Shown here: positions 50,844 to 64,000 of the stretch, piece by piece
How positions within the stretch are numbered: the stretch's first letter is position 1
How the letters are laid out: every line of letters starts with the position of its first letter
Assembly (NCBI GenBank): GCA_032207245.1
Contig: CM063508.1
Coordinates: 189,911,296 to 189,975,295, forward strand
DNA from: Pardosa pseudoannulata
Lineage: Eukaryota > Arthropoda > Arachnida > Araneae > Lycosidae
Length of the DNA: 64,000 bases
Direction: 5' to 3'
Made by a program: the position numbers and the translations under genes
The notes under the pieces: model-generated
Databases searched by the model: none
Told to the model about the DNA's origin: nothing
The model's input: only the letters and a program-made list of their open reading frames with translations

Positions 50844-52080
50844 ATTTTTAAAAGAAACGAACGAAGAAATATAATTAATTTTAAAAAAAATCTATTTATT
50901 GAACGTTTAAAACTACTGATCCCTTTTCAGCAGATTATCTCACGCGTTATTAAATCTTTCCCATTCGAAATGTAAAAATGTGTTAGATTTTGGTGCGTTC
51001 AATTATACGTTCGCATTTTAAACAGAGAGATGGGGTTTCATATCAGAGTAACACCTTCGAGTAACTGTGACCGTAACGTTTGAAGTGGCTCGAAGGATCA
51101 ACAGATCATGACTTACTATTTAGTAGAATCTGAACTCCGGTACCGAACGGCAGGAAAAGATTCTGAAAAGTCGTAGACAAAACTCTATGGAAATACGTAA
51201 CCGTTTAATTTACCAGAATAATGCACATAAACATTTTTATTGCATAAAATATTATTTTTACAAATAAAATTAAACCCGTAGAAATATCTTTAAATTTTCT
51301 AAGAAAAGAATATAAACTACCAATTAGATTTTTAAAATTTTTCATGGAAATATTAATTAAATAAATTGAATTGGTTACAAAATTTCCTTATACGCTCTAG
51401 TGCATAGCTAATAGTCTTGTTTCTGAAAATTATGGAAATACTCATGTTAATGTGCCTTTCGAAATCTTCAATTAGAAAAAATTCGCTGAATTGTCGAGAA
51501 ATAAACTGCATACATAATTGGAACACCCTCATAGTTTTAACTCCAGGACACAAACGATAATATAAAGAGGATTCACGCAATAACGCCGTGTAACTCAATT
51601 CTTAGGAGAATGTAAAAGTGGAATTCTGTTTACTTTGAAAGTTTTGCGTATTAAGAGTGGTGAATTTTGAAAATTCTTTTTGTAGCCACTTTGATGTTTG
51701 GATAAAACCTACGTGGACTTGAGAGGTAAGATGTTTTTGAAATTTCGGCCGTACCTCTATTTTACACATTTTTCTCTTTTATTGAGAACTTCCTTATAAT
51801 AGCGAAGTGTTTAATGGAATTTCTGCTTCGATTTCATTTTGAAAAGATATCCAAATTTACATTTTGCGATGATCAGTGACTTTAATAAAATTTTAAAGTA
51901 AAAACTAGTTTAATTAGAAATACTTGTTGCAACATACGACAATTCTTTGATTTATTTAGCTTTATACAACATTATTTTTTCCTTATTTATTTTTTCGAAA
52001 TCAATTCAGAATTGTTAGTATGTTATCGAATGTTGCACAATAATATACATCGTGACTGTAATACTAGACTCAAGACTCGA
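50844..52080. other. AT-rich interval, nothing supported
   Basis: No domain-bearing ORF. Confidence 0.3.
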
Positions 52081-52085
52081 GTTGG

Positions 52086-52612
52086 TGTTACATGGGCTCC
52101 TAGTTTTTTTCCGGTGGACGAAAACGGACTGCCCGATAGGGGGTGGGCAAGCCCTGTCCATTCAGGTTCTACAGGAGGGGGGTCAGCTGCGGAGAAGGAC
52201 ATTTTTCTGTGGAGGCGAAAACTTAACCCCGGCCCCTCGCGAAGAGGAGAGGAGGGATGCCCGGTCGGAACGAAGGAGAAGGCACAATTCTTGTGAAAGG
52301 AGTTGAAACCGAGGGAGGTGTTTTCCCACTCGGCACAGTTTATTTTGTCCTCGCTCTTATTTGAGCCCTGTTTGGGTATGATTTGCAGTGTATATATATT
52401 TTAACAAATCTTCTTAACAATAAATGTTTAGTCAAGAGTTTAGTCGCTGCTGTCCTTATCGTCGGCCACATAGGCTTTAATCGAACCCAAGATACCTGCT
52501 CCAGTAAAAATAGGCGGGCAGATATAGAACGAGGCGTGCAGACTTCAGAAAGTGCAGCCGGGGATACGCGAGGCGTTGACAGTGACTACTAAAAGGTCAA
52601 GCATTTAGTAAC
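52086..52612 (+). mobile_element. Possible solo LTR or retroelement fragment
   Basis: A GC-rich island in AT-rich DNA. It starts TGTTAC and can be ended at GTAACA, with a possible AATAAA at about 52417. No target duplication, tRNA primer site or second copy in the window. Weakly supported. Confidence 0.25.
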
Positions 52613-52925
52613 AGTCTATCAGTATGGCAATTTATTGTTAATAATTTTTCTTAAAATAACGATCCAACTTGCCTGCTATTCAAAGCTAAATCCCAAGATT
52701 TAATAGGGTACTAAACAATATTTTATCCCCCAATACAATTGTTTAATTCCTCTTCTATAGCCCAATAAAAAGCCAAGGCAGTTTTTGCCATTGCAGACGT
52801 CACACCTCTCCAGTCATCGAGATAGAGGTAGATCCCAGGCTTGCTAAATATTAGTTTTTTTACTGGGCTGGAATCTTCCAATCGAAACAGATCCATCTAA
52901 TGCGAAAAGAATTAGTGATATTTAA

Positions 52926-53497
52926 CACTAGATTTAGGGATGTGGATCCTATACCTATTTTTACTGAAGTGAGCCCATTGGACTCATACAAGAAAATGAA
53001 AGTTTTTCGCAAAGAAAACAGTTCCAAATTAATTTAAATGAAATGTTTATTATCAAAAAATTCGTGGAAAACATTTTTTACATATAGAATCTGTTTTTGA
53101 AACCCATTTTCCTCAAACATTTTTATTCCATTGAGCACAATGGTTTCGACATCTGTTTCTTTTGCAGGATTGTTGAACTTGACCATTCTCAGTAGCGTCA
53201 ATAGCATGAATATTTGAAATTGGAATGGTTCTCGACTTATTCTCTATATTTACTTTGTACTATACTTTATATTTACTTTATACTATATTTATTTATTTTC
53301 ATGTACATTCTATGAGTCCAATCGGCTCACGACCATGAAAATAGGTCTACCCCATTGGATAATGCGAAATGAAGGGGAAGAGAGGAATGAAAGTTTATAT
53401 CTATTTTATTACTTAACGTATATTTTTGAAAAGGGATATTAAAGTTTTATATATGTCTATAGTGATCCAATTTTTGGCTCGGTCCGTAAATCTAGTG
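52926..53497. mobile_element. piggyBac-type MITE
   Basis: CACTAGATTTAGGGA (left) and TCCGTAAATCTAGTG (right) are inverted with one mismatch and flanked by TTAA at 52922-52925 and 53498-53501. Subterminal inverted repeats follow: gagcccattggactcat near 52973 and atgagtccaatcggctc near 53311. Non-coding, 572 bp. Confidence 0.8.
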
Positions 53498-53989
53498 TTA
53501 AATTTCATGATTGGAACGTACGTGGACGGCTCTATAGATTTTTCTTCCTCCGAAATATCAATAACCATTCCACCTCTCACGTGATAGAATCAATATTATA
53601 ACATGTTGATTTTTATGATATGTTTGATGAGTCTAGCTTTGAGTCCATTTTAAAACCACAAAAAACACCTATTTGTATTCGCGACTCCACTATTAATTTG
53701 AGTATTTTTGTGAGTAATTAACGTTCCAAAGCATTCAACCTTTTCAAAGCATTATCCTTTTATTTCAAGGAACTGCAGATTAGTATCTCTCCCATATACT
53801 TAGTGTTTGTTTTAGGCTCACAAGGGCTTCAACAACAACTTGCCTTATTCTTCCAGTAATGTCCAAATCAGGAGTTTAATTAGTATCAATAGAAAGTCTG
53901 TTTTAATAAATTAAAATACACATTAATGGACTACTTGACTTTCACTACTTTGACGACACGAGTAGACTAACAATAATGAAATATCGTTT

Positions 53990-55330
53990 TTGAAATGAAA
54001 TATCATCTTCACTCACCTAGATATCATTTTTGTTAAAACATTTTTTATGTTTCATAAATGAACGAGATGATAATAATTTGTTCTATGTTAAAAAATGAAG
54101 TTTGTAAAAGTGGTAATTTTCAAGGTATTTTTCGACTTTTAATGGTCGCTTAAAGTGTCCAGTTACATGTTACACAATCCTTTTTCCTTCAAAATTAACT
54201 GTTTCATTGACAATCGTAGCTAACCTCCATATTTCTGTTTTCACTTCAGCTGAACGTATACAATTATCAATTATGTGAAATGCAGTTTTACACGTTCTAA
54301 TTGAATTAATGAATGGGGTTTGTTTGAAACGATTCAGAAATGTAAGGAAATCCCTTAGGTAGGAGGTAAACTGAAGCATGTTTTGCCCTCTGACGATCAA
54401 GTACAGAAATTAGCAACATGTAGCCCACTGGTGAGAATGTTTCGTTTGTATCCAGCTTTGCATGAGTTTTGTTAGTGAAGGTGACAAAATGAGATGCATA
54501 GATTGCATGATTTTACAGGTTCTAATTCCAGTATTCCATAGCGGTTTGTTTGAAACGATTAGAAAATTTAAGAAACAAAGTGTCGAATTTTTGAATGCTT
54601 AAAGGTGACGTGCACTCTTAAGGGCTGTTAAACAACGATTCCAGAACTTTGTTACTACTTTTAGACTTTCTACACTTTTTTTTCTATTTTCCACTAAAAT
54701 ATCTGATGCTTCTTTTGCTGCTATATATCTCTTTAATAAATTCCCGTTAATACTTGTAAAAATTATAAAGAATATTTTTGTAAAAATATGACTTATATTT
54801 TTGGTTCGTCAAAAGTTCTTTCATTTGCGTGCCTGCTTACAAGAAATATTTTGCTCACAAATATTAAGTTTTTAATGAAGAAAACTAATTGTGAAATTGA
54901 ATTTAACTAAAAATACCCATAAGTTTAAAAAAATGTTATATTTTTAAGAGATATTTAAAATTTTACCCCTTTGGGTGAGTCATTTTCCAATGTAATTGCT
55001 ACTCTAAAACAAAATATAGACCTCTCGTTGCAATCATTTAGTGCAGTGACAAGTACAACATTTAGTTCAGTGACAAGAAAACATCATTATATCGAAATGA
55101 TGAAACTTGTGTGCTAAAATATAAAATAGGTTTTGAAAAATCTTGCGTTCAACATTAAAAATTTGCTTTCTGAAAAACTCTTAACTTAAGAAAACAACTA
55201 CCAAGTACTAGAGTGTCTTTCAGATATTTAATCTAAGAAGAATTTTTGATGTCGTACAACACCTCAATTTATAACTTTTTTTTTTGAAAAATCAAAACAT
55301 TTAAAGGTTTTGAATCTTGAAACCCCTTAA
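53990..55330 (+). repeat. Dispersed repeat family B, copy
   Basis: 54000-54150 matches 58900-59050 (aatttgttctatgttaaaaa, gtttgtaaaagtggtaattt). 54880-55160 matches 3290-3400 in reverse complement. 54190-54360 and 54430-54590 are internal related blocks (ggtttgtttgaaacgatt). Confidence 0.5.
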
Positions 55331-55366
55331 ATAGGAAGGAAATTCTTCAATGTATGTTGATTAATA

Positions 55367-56036
55367 CGATGCGCATCCAGAAAGTAAGTTTCCCTATTTA
55401 AAAGAGAAAAAGAACTCACACTTTTAAGGATATCTTTATTGGCAACAAGTACAGCAGTGTTTCAGCTATTTTTCAACATAGCCACCACCAGATTTGAGAC
55501 ACTTGTCGTATTGTGGGATCCACTTTTATATACCTATATCTTAGAACTCTTCCGCCTGTGAACGGAACCGGCCTTCCCGTCCCAGAACACCGTGCACATC
55601 CCTTTTTTTCCGTACCGACAGCGTCTGTTTGAATGGGGTCCTGACCGAAGATCCACTATGACGCCAATGCACTGGCTGCTGCTTGGTTTCCGGGGTAAAG
55701 TGCTAAATCCAAGTCTCGTTGCCCGTGACGATCCCGTCGAGGAACTCGTTGCCGTCGTCGCGATACCGTAGCAGAAATGTCAGTGCTGCTCCTAAGCGTT
55801 GAATTTTGTGTTCGGGTGTCAGTTTCGTCTCATAGACCTGACAGAGTTGACGATGAATTTCAATCAACAACACCTTCCAAATCTTGTAGGCGGCCGGAAA
55901 GTTTCCATTTCGGACCACTGCTGGCACGAATCGGGACTTGTCTAGATGCATAGGATGATTTATACTTCACAGATCTGTTATGCACGGCTAATTACCTCTA
56001 CTTTAGAGAGGAAACTTACTTTCTGGATGCGCTTCG
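55367..56036 (-). mobile_element. mariner transposon, internally deleted
   Basis: Inverted termini CGATGCGCATCCAGAAAGTA / CGAAGCGCATCCAGAAAGTA, then AGTTTCC (one mismatch in 27), flanked by TA at both ends (55365-55366, 56037-56038). 670 bp, about half a full mariner. Confidence 0.9.
55470..55951 (-). pseudogene. mariner transposase pseudogene
   Basis: Reads FPAAYKIWKVLLIEIHRQLC, then LTPEHKIQRLGAALTFLLRY and IVTGNETWI before an in-frame TAG. The usual first catalytic Asp of VTGDETW is Asn here. TPETKQQPVHWRHSG follows, then a deletion removes the second catalytic block, and the C-terminal end QYDKCLKSGGGYVEK survives. A different mariner lineage from the one at 21337. Confidence 0.85.
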
Positions 56037-56870
56037 TAGTTACCTCGTATTTTAGTTAACAAAAGCAGTGAGTTTAAGCATTCCTGCTTTCGATGGTGTT
56101 GTTTCGATGAGCCCTAAACCGGAGTAAACAAAAGTTGTACATTCTTCGAGCGATCTGATTATCCGATCTGATCTTTCTGATTATGTATTATTCAGTCCAA
56201 GGAAAAATGAATAATACATAAAAGGGATACATCTGGAACATTTTAAGGGGTTTTAAACTGTTCCGCAACACTGTAAATATGTTCTTATTTCGACTACCAA
56301 TATTTTAATATAAAATTATTACAATTAAAAACACTTTCAAATGCTTTTAATAAAAAAAATTATATTTTCAATTTATAAATATTTTTACTTTTAAAATAAA
56401 ATAATATATAATGTATTTAAGAGAATTAATTTTACAAAAATTTTTATGTGACCTCGTTTATGACCCGTAAAGTATTCCAAGTTCTAATTATCTTATAAAT
56501 CTTAATTAAATTGGTTAGAAATATATGCTCTAAAGAATGAATTAATTTCATTATAATTTGACATTAGTTCTTTAAAACAGAGTTCAAACTTGAAAAAAAA
56601 AATAAATATGCAATTTTCAATCTCTATTTTTATTAAAATATTCAAAATATAAAATCTTCACAAAATATTAATTTATTCTACGAATAACAAACATACATTT
56701 AAACATTCGAGCAGATAGAGTAAATAGATTTTCTTTAATATTGCGGATAGTATTGATGAAGATTGTAGTTTTGAGATTAAAAACGCTAAAAGTTTATAGA
56801 TCAACGGATGTGTCTAGCATCAGCAGAAACAACGGAACCGAGACTAAGCTCCTTTTTTTAACGTTTTCCA
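56037..56870. other. No recognised feature
   Basis: AT-rich interval, no supported ORF. Confidence 0.3.
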
Positions 56871-57175
56871 ACATTCCATGTAGAGCGCTGCTTTTAATTC
56901 CGAGGTTCAAGGATTCAAATCCTGCTGCTTGAATGGATGTTCGTAGCCCTTCGGAATCAGCTTTAAATAGAAGATTTCGATTTCATTAGCGACTGTAGTA
57001 CTCCAAGCCAAATCAAAATGGCAATAGGTAGGGCACTGATCTTTGTGGGTCAAATCCCGCCGTTGGCATGGATTTCGTAGCCTTTAGCAATTCACTTTAA
57101 GCAATAGGTCCTAGTATTTTTAGCCCTTGTGTAGCAAAATAGTAGACGGAAGCGCTCCAAACCAAGACAAAATGG
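56871..57175 (+). repeat. SINE family C, two units
   Basis: Unit 1: tagagcgctgc, ggttcaaggattcaaatcc, atggatgttcgtagcccttc. Unit 2: ggtagggcactgatc, gggtcaaatcccgccg, then gtagcaaaatagtagacgga and agcgctccaa. Confidence 0.65.
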
Positions 57176-57294
57176 TTGTGAATCGCTCATTTATTTCAAA
57201 ATTTAAATTAATTTTTTTATTATATTACACACTATCAAAGTTAATAATATCGGTGATAAGAAATGCGAAGATTGTCGAGTTGTACCCACTAGAA

Positions 57295-57480
57295 TATAGC
57301 CGACTGATGGCCGAATGGTTAGGACACTGACCTTCGGTACCGGAAATTGTAGGTTCGAAACCCACTGTGATATGGTTGTTCGTAGCCATTCGGGATCGGC
57401 TTTAAGCAGTAAGCCCCGGCCTGATGACACGTCGTGTTGCAAAAAAGTAGACCGTAGCGCTTCAAAGCAATCTACTGGAT
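57295..57480 (+). repeat. SINE family C, best-preserved unit with tRNA-like head
   Basis: The head gatggccgaatggttaggac (A-box) and taggttcgaaacccac (B-box) form a recognisable tRNA-like 5' region. The body follows: atggttgttcgtagccattc, gggatcggctttaagcag, and the tail gtagaccgtagcgcttcaaa. Pol III promoter boxes look intact. Confidence 0.7.
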
Positions 57481-57779
57481 TTATTGGAAACGATCCAGAA
57501 ACTTTCAACGATTTGAATAATGTAGAAAGTAAAAAATAAAGATATCGAATTATGAAAGGGTAAAAGGTGATGTGCTTCGTAAATCAACCGATATTTAACG
57601 CGAGACGAAACGGAAAAACGTGGGTGTAGCTAAAGAAAATTGCAGTGGGATTACTCGAAACAACGGAAATGGAACGGGGCGGCTTCATTAAACTTGGATA
57701 GATCCGGAATCCCGTCCATGAATTGTTGATGCTCCAGATAAAATACTATCGAAAGGTTGTCGTGAATTAAGAATAAGAT

Positions 57780-59090
57780 ACCCATTCATAAATAAGAAAT
57801 TCTTGAAGTAAAAAAGCCAAGAGTACAAAATATTAAATTACATCCTCTTAGCAAATTTTGACGTAAGACTTTAAAATCGAAGAAAAATTCGATTTTTAAG
57901 AAAAACATATAAGTGAAAAGGAATTCTGTCGCTAACACTTTAAGACAATCTGTGTAAAAAATTCCAATATCCAGATGAGAAAACGTGTCGGAAACTTTTA
58001 AAACTGGTATTTGATTTTTCTCAAATTGTGTTTCGCGTAACAGGTATGTATAACAGAACACCTGGACGCCCGGGTTTTTGTTGGAACTTATCTAATATTG
58101 TTACTGCGTTTTATATGTTTGACAACAAAATAAAGTTACTTAGTTTAGTTAGGGATATTCTAATTTTCACCCCGTCTGCACCTGCTGCAAGGAAATGGAG
58201 GTGTCGAATGGTGTGGGCAGTATGTCTTGGATTTATATATCGTAATAATATTAATTAAACGTTTTTTGTTACAATTTTTTTTATCTTTTCTTGCCCGAAA
58301 CACCACAGTTATCTTCATTTTCAAAACTTTTTTTAAATAAAAACAGCTTTATTTGCTTTAACGAGTCATACGGCTGTTAAATCCACAATTCAGAAAATAT
58401 ATATGTGAAGAGGAATCCAATTCTGAACATTTTAAAACAATTCGCTTTAAAAAAATGGAACAGAAATTAGGAATAAGAAAGCGTCTGAAACAAATTAAAC
58501 TTAAAAACATTTACTTCATTTTTCACAATTTGTGTTTTTTTTTCATGTTACGCGCACTTTATCTCAAAAACTTTTCTATATTTCTTCATGAAATTTTTAC
58601 AGGTTGTACGCAATATAATTTTCATCCGATCGAACCTAAACTTTCTTGTATATTTCCCAAAGTGTTTTTTTCTTTTTTTGCTATGATAAATTTTTAATTT
58701 TGTAGGAAAAAATCGCCTTTTTTAATATTTTAAAATATATATGTATTAAAAATTGAGGTTCTAAATTATTTCTCAACAACGTAGTATATTTTAAAACATT
58801 AAGTTTGTCTTAAACTTCATTATAGATTTAGAAAATCTGCACGTTAAATTGATATCATTTTCTCTTGACAACAAAGTTTCGTTTATTTAAAACCTCTAAC
58901 AGAAATATTTTTTACTTTTCAAACATAAATGAGATAGGTGCGTAAAGATACAAATTTGTTCAATGTTAAAAAGAGGATGTTTGTAAAGCTGGTCATTTTT
59001 CACGTATTAGAAATCGAAAATGAAAATTCTTTTGCATTTTCCAGAATTTTAAGAGTTGTCTGATCGATTCTGCAAAAAACTACATTTCCT
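57780..59090 (+). repeat. Dispersed repeat family B, copy
   Basis: It matches 30500-31260 block by block. The segments 57880-58030 and 58390-58540 repeat the same sub-block (gaaaaggaattctgtc… / gaagaggaatccaattc…), so this copy contains an internal duplication. Confidence 0.6.
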
Positions 59091-59760
59091 GAAGCGAGTG
59101 CATTTCCCATTTAGGTTCATATTTTAATTTTAAAGAACTATTTCAGTGAATGCCGATTAGGTGTTATTTTCGGAGAAAAAAAACCGTTTTCCAAATAACG
59201 ATTTCTTTTTGACTGTGGTCTCCAATGTTCAGTGGTCTGGAACAAAATAATTTCGACGTAATAGCTTCCATAACATTAACTGCTGTTTTTTTATCGTTCT
59301 AAAGATTGGTTGAGATAATACTGTGATTGACGAATCGAGTTTGTATTATGCGTCAGCCTAAACAAAACCACAAACGATGCAGGAAATTGGAATAACGAAC
59401 GTATCATTATTAACATATTCACGAGCGATACGCTATACGTATGGTGGACACGTATTTGCGAATCCACGAAAAATAGTATTACAGATATGTGTTGTTCGTA
59501 GTGTGTAGATTCTACAGTATGCAACAGTATATCATTACGCAACAAGACGTGTCAATTTAGTTTCACAAAATAAACGATTTATTGCATACAAAGAACACAA
59601 AAATTTTCTGATAAGTAAGTTTTTTGAAATAAAACGGTTCAAAGAGCTTACTTTAAACTAGAAAAACTGGGTACTATAGATAGACATCTTATAGTGGTAC
59701 AACAAGTAGAAACACAGCCAGCCTGGGTATTTTGGGGGGGATTTTGGGTTATTTTCTATA
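59091..59760. other. No recognised feature
   Basis: Short ORFs only. Confidence 0.3.

Positions 59761-59762
<2 letters not shown>

Positions 59763-59821
<59 letters not shown>
59763..59821. repeat. (TA)n microsatellite flanking a Tc1 element
   Basis: About 58 bp of pure TA ending at the Tc1 terminal repeat. Confidence 0.95.
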
Positions 59822-59827
<6 letters not shown>

Positions 59828-60490
59828 GAGCCAAAACTTTATGGCCGCCTGTCAATAACGAGTTGTCCCACCTTTGGTTCTCAACACAGCTTCAACCCGC
59901 TTTGGCATGCATGCCACAAGTCTTTGGTAGATGACCGGAGACAGATTGTACCAGATGTTTAAACAAATCCGAGATATTGCGAATGGGTGGTCTTGGAACT
60001 CTGAGCTGCTGTCCCGTGTTATCCCAAATGTGTTCTATCGGATTGAGATCCGGCCAGGACATTAACTGGAATTCCGCAACATGTTCCTGGAAGCTCTCCA
60101 ATACAATTTTAGCCTTGGGACACGGGGCGTTCTCCTGTTGGAACATTCCATTTCCAGCTGGAAAAACAGAGGCCATGTAAGAATGCATCTGATCCGCAAT
60201 GATGTTCAGATACCCTGTAGCATTCGTGGTCTGTTCTTTCAAAATCACGGGTCCCAGAGACGCCCAAGAGAACGTCCCCCAAAACATAATATGCCACCAC
60301 CGGCCTGTATACGACTTACTGTACACTGAGGGAGCAACTGTTCGCCTGGAAGACACGACCTTTTCCATCACACACAGAAGTAAGTGAAAGAATGATTTTT
60401 CAGATTCTAATGCAGCACTTCCACTTGATCACGTGCCTTTCACCTCATCCAGGTGAGTTCATTGCATAACGTTTTGGCTCGTGAGTGTAT
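59822..60490 (-). mobile_element. Tc1-like transposon with both ends, internally deleted
   Basis: The termini are inverted: tcaagagccaaaactttatg at the left and cataacgttttggctcgtga at the right. TA repeats adjoin both ends. The transposase (minus) keeps its C-terminal half; the DNA-binding half seen at 31850-32263 is deleted, giving 669 bp. Confidence 0.8.
59892..60371 (-). pseudogene. Tc1-like transposase, C-terminal part
   Basis: 159 codons open: WWHIMFWGTFSWASLGPVIL, ATGYLNIIADQM, FPAGNGMFQQENAPCPKAKI, SWPDLNPIEHIWDNTGQQLR and NISDLFKHLVQ. The second catalytic position reads QQENAPCPKA where QQDNAPCH is usual, so Asp is Glu. The third is in the WPDLNPIEHIW block (Glu present). The N-terminal HTH and first Asp are missing. 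Confidence 0.8.
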
Positions 60491-60528
60491 GTCTATATAT
60501 GTATATATATATGTGTGTGTATATAGAT

Positions 60529-60566
<38 letters not shown>

Positions 60567-60615
60567 GTGTGTGTATATAGATGTATATATATATATATAT
60601 ATATATACATACGTA
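60490..60615. repeat. (TATG/TG/TA)n microsatellite
   Basis: Two near-identical subunits of about 55 bp (tatatatgtgtgtgtatata, then gatg). Confidence 0.95.
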
Positions 60616-61455
60616 TATTATATATTTATTTGTAACAAATAGAGGTTATCCCAAGTGAGGTTTGTCTCGTTGAGAACTATTCGCTCTCTTCCTTCTCTTT
60701 CGATTATTTTTTTTCTCTGTACTCGACGAATATTGTAATTAGGGTTATTCCGCTTGCCTTCGCTCGCAAAATGTCATCCGTTTCTCAACTGTGTAAATTA
60801 AATTAATTTCTCTCATCTATATTTAGAAAGCTAATTAAAAGTGTAAACATACTTTTTACATCTGCTTTCATAGCTCAACATCGAACATCTAAATTTAAAT
60901 CGATGTGAAGTTTGCTTATGCAAACGAACATCTCCCCGATTTATTTCTGTCATTATTAACGAGTATTTGAATCTTTTTTTTTTCCTTTCGTTGATTTTAA
61001 GGAAAGTAACGATTGGCCCTTTCAAAGTATCCAAAAGTGACAACGTTCAAAATTCCATCTTTAGATGCGGTCACGTTTCCTTCGGATTCGTTTAATTAGT
61101 ATTGAGAAGAACTCGGGAGTTGAGTAGAGTACTGGAGTTACTTTAAAACTAAGTTACTCTAAAAATTAAGGAAACTCGTGTAGCCAGCATTAAACTCCCT
61201 GTCGAATAATACGCTCTTCATCTTCGGATTGTATAATTCATTATTCGAATTATTAGTAGAACGGGTTTTAAGACGAGAGTCGTTTCTAGAAGTGGCTTCA
61301 GGAGTGAGGAAGAAAATGTAGGCCAAAAATTCGGAACCCTGAACTACGTTATATTCAGGCTTATTGCTTTATATATATTTCATTATAATGCATATATTTA
61401 ATATAAAGCATTATTACTGTATATTTTCAGTATAAATTTATATTCTTTATATATA
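60616..61455. other. No recognised feature
   Basis: No domain-bearing ORF. Confidence 0.3.
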
Positions 61456-61650
61456 TTTCATTTCATCAATATACATATATATGCATACATGTATAGAAAG
61501 ATATGGACATACAAACATACATATATATCTACGTATATTTGCACATACGTAAATGTATGTTTGTATATATATATATGTGTGTGTGTGTGTGTCTGTATTT
61601 ACATATGTATATATAGTTATGGATTTATATTCATATATATATATATATGT
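61456..61650. repeat. Imperfect (TATA/TACA/TG)n microsatellite
   Basis: Degenerate TA-rich repeats with a (TG)n block at about 61576-61592. Confidence 0.85.
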
Positions 61651-63168
<1,518 letters not shown>

Positions 63169-63689
63169 CCTAGAGATTTGTAGAGAAATAATTTAAATTT
63201 ACCGGATGAGAGCAGAGAATGAAAGAAGAATGTTGAAAAAGAAATGTTCATTATTATGTAATGTATTTTTTTGTAAATGTCGGCGATATCTAATTACATG
63301 CTCTAGCGGTGTTCTTTTAGAATGTGTAATGAAAGAAGTAAAGTTGACCTTTTATGACTAAAAAATGAGCCGGGGTTTGTTAACTATATCTTTTCTCAAA
63401 TGTGTTTCGTAAAAATATCTTTTGTGTAAGTTGAGATTTTTATTTTGTCGTGTTGACCTGTGTCGCATTAAGTGGGTTAAGGGGTCTCACACCTTTTAAA
63501 CATACCAATCCCATGGTTTTCGTACATTTGTCTTGACCATAGCTTTTTTTATTTCAAGCAACAATGTCTGAAATATTTTTTGTAGAAATCTGTTATGTAA
63601 CTCTTTACTAAACTAACCTTATTTACTTATATATTTGACTGGGATTGACATTTATGTTCGCTGTCTCTTGCGCGCATGTTTACAGGAAC

Positions 63690-64000
63690 TATTTTGAACA
63701 CAGATGTTCAATTGTATGTGATAAAATATTCATTGCAAAAAAACCATAATCAATGATTAAATTTAAAATGTACCTAACCTAATATTTAAGCCAAAAGTAA
63801 AAGAAAACTATTTATGTAATATCCGAGTTCAGTGATAAAACGTATGAAAATAATGCGGACGATATTGAAATAATTTAAATTAAGAAATGATTCAACGAGA
63901 GGGTTAAAGTAATGACGTCATAATACTAGAAAAAAAATGTTACTTTTAGCTCTTCATTATGTGAGAAATGGATAAATTGAATCACCTCCTCTTATAATGG
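63690..64000 (+). repeat. Dispersed repeat family A, copy 3 (cut by window end)
   Basis: tatttaagccaaaagtaaaa, cgagttcagtgataaaacg, aataatgcggacgatatt and gtaatgacgtcataatact match 5880-6080 and 48370-48560. Confidence 0.65.

Noticed and set aside
57295..57370. Possible functional tRNA gene
   Set aside because: A and B boxes are good but the sequence continues into a SINE body and the acceptor arms do not pair; repeated elsewhere with decay.

Overview
This is an AT-rich metazoan genomic window, most likely from an arthropod. A chelicerate or spider-like source is my guess only. The support is: one gene with consensus GT-AG introns and a signal-peptide exon; no operons or ribosome binding sites; very many (TA)n and (TATG)n microsatellites; and a dense load of decayed animal transposons (Tc1, mariner, pogo/Tigger, piggyBac, hAT, a Ginger-like element, Helitron-like and LINE fragments, tRNA-derived SINEs).

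I can support only one complete protein-coding gene. It lies on the minus strand between 31510 and 28549 and has two coding exons. Exon 1 (31510-31422) encodes a signal peptide and the start of a Pro-Glu acidic stretch. After a 1675-bp intron, exon 2 (29746-28549) encodes a run of 13 histidines, then 267 residues in which every second residue is His (Gly/Lys/Glu/Ala/Leu alternate with it), then an acidic/aromatic tail. The spliced product is 428 residues with about 154 His. A polyadenylation signal lies about 230 nt past the stop. A second signal exon of the same family, with the same splice phase, sits on the same strand at 1932-1856. Its downstream exon is not visible and probably lies before position 1. 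The window therefore seems to cover part of a same-strand family of secreted proteins that share a signal exon. This is the most interesting content here.

Layout. 1-2000: paralogous signal exon, with a pogo element and a nested piggyBac MITE in its downstream intron. 3-9 kb: old non-coding dispersed repeats (families B and A) and microsatellites. 9.2-13.2 kb: Tigger remnant, long (TA)n tracts, and a Ginger-like TIR element with a decayed integrase tail. 13-19.7 kb: family D repeats ending in microsatellites, one arm of inverted repeat pair F, a Tc1 fragment, and a Helitron-like and tRNA-like stretch. 20-25 kb: tandem repeat, a TIR element with a strong hairpin, a mariner with broken catalytic residues, and the other arm of pair F. 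25-28.3 kb: no gene seen. 28.3-31.5 kb: the His-rich gene. 31.6-38 kb: Tc1 and LINE fragments, clustered SINEs, then featureless AT-rich DNA. 38.2-42.5 kb: large microsatellites carrying a SINE and a hAT element. 44-64 kb: a decayed transposon-type ORF, a second family A copy, a Tc1 fragment, a second piggyBac MITE, family B copies, a deleted mariner, SINE multimers, a Tc1 element in a (TA)n tract, an inverted family E copy, a 0.8-kb (TA/CATA)n tract, and a third family A copy cut by the window end.

Letter names A-G for repeat families are mine. They were defined by comparing copies inside this window by eye, so their boundaries are approximate.
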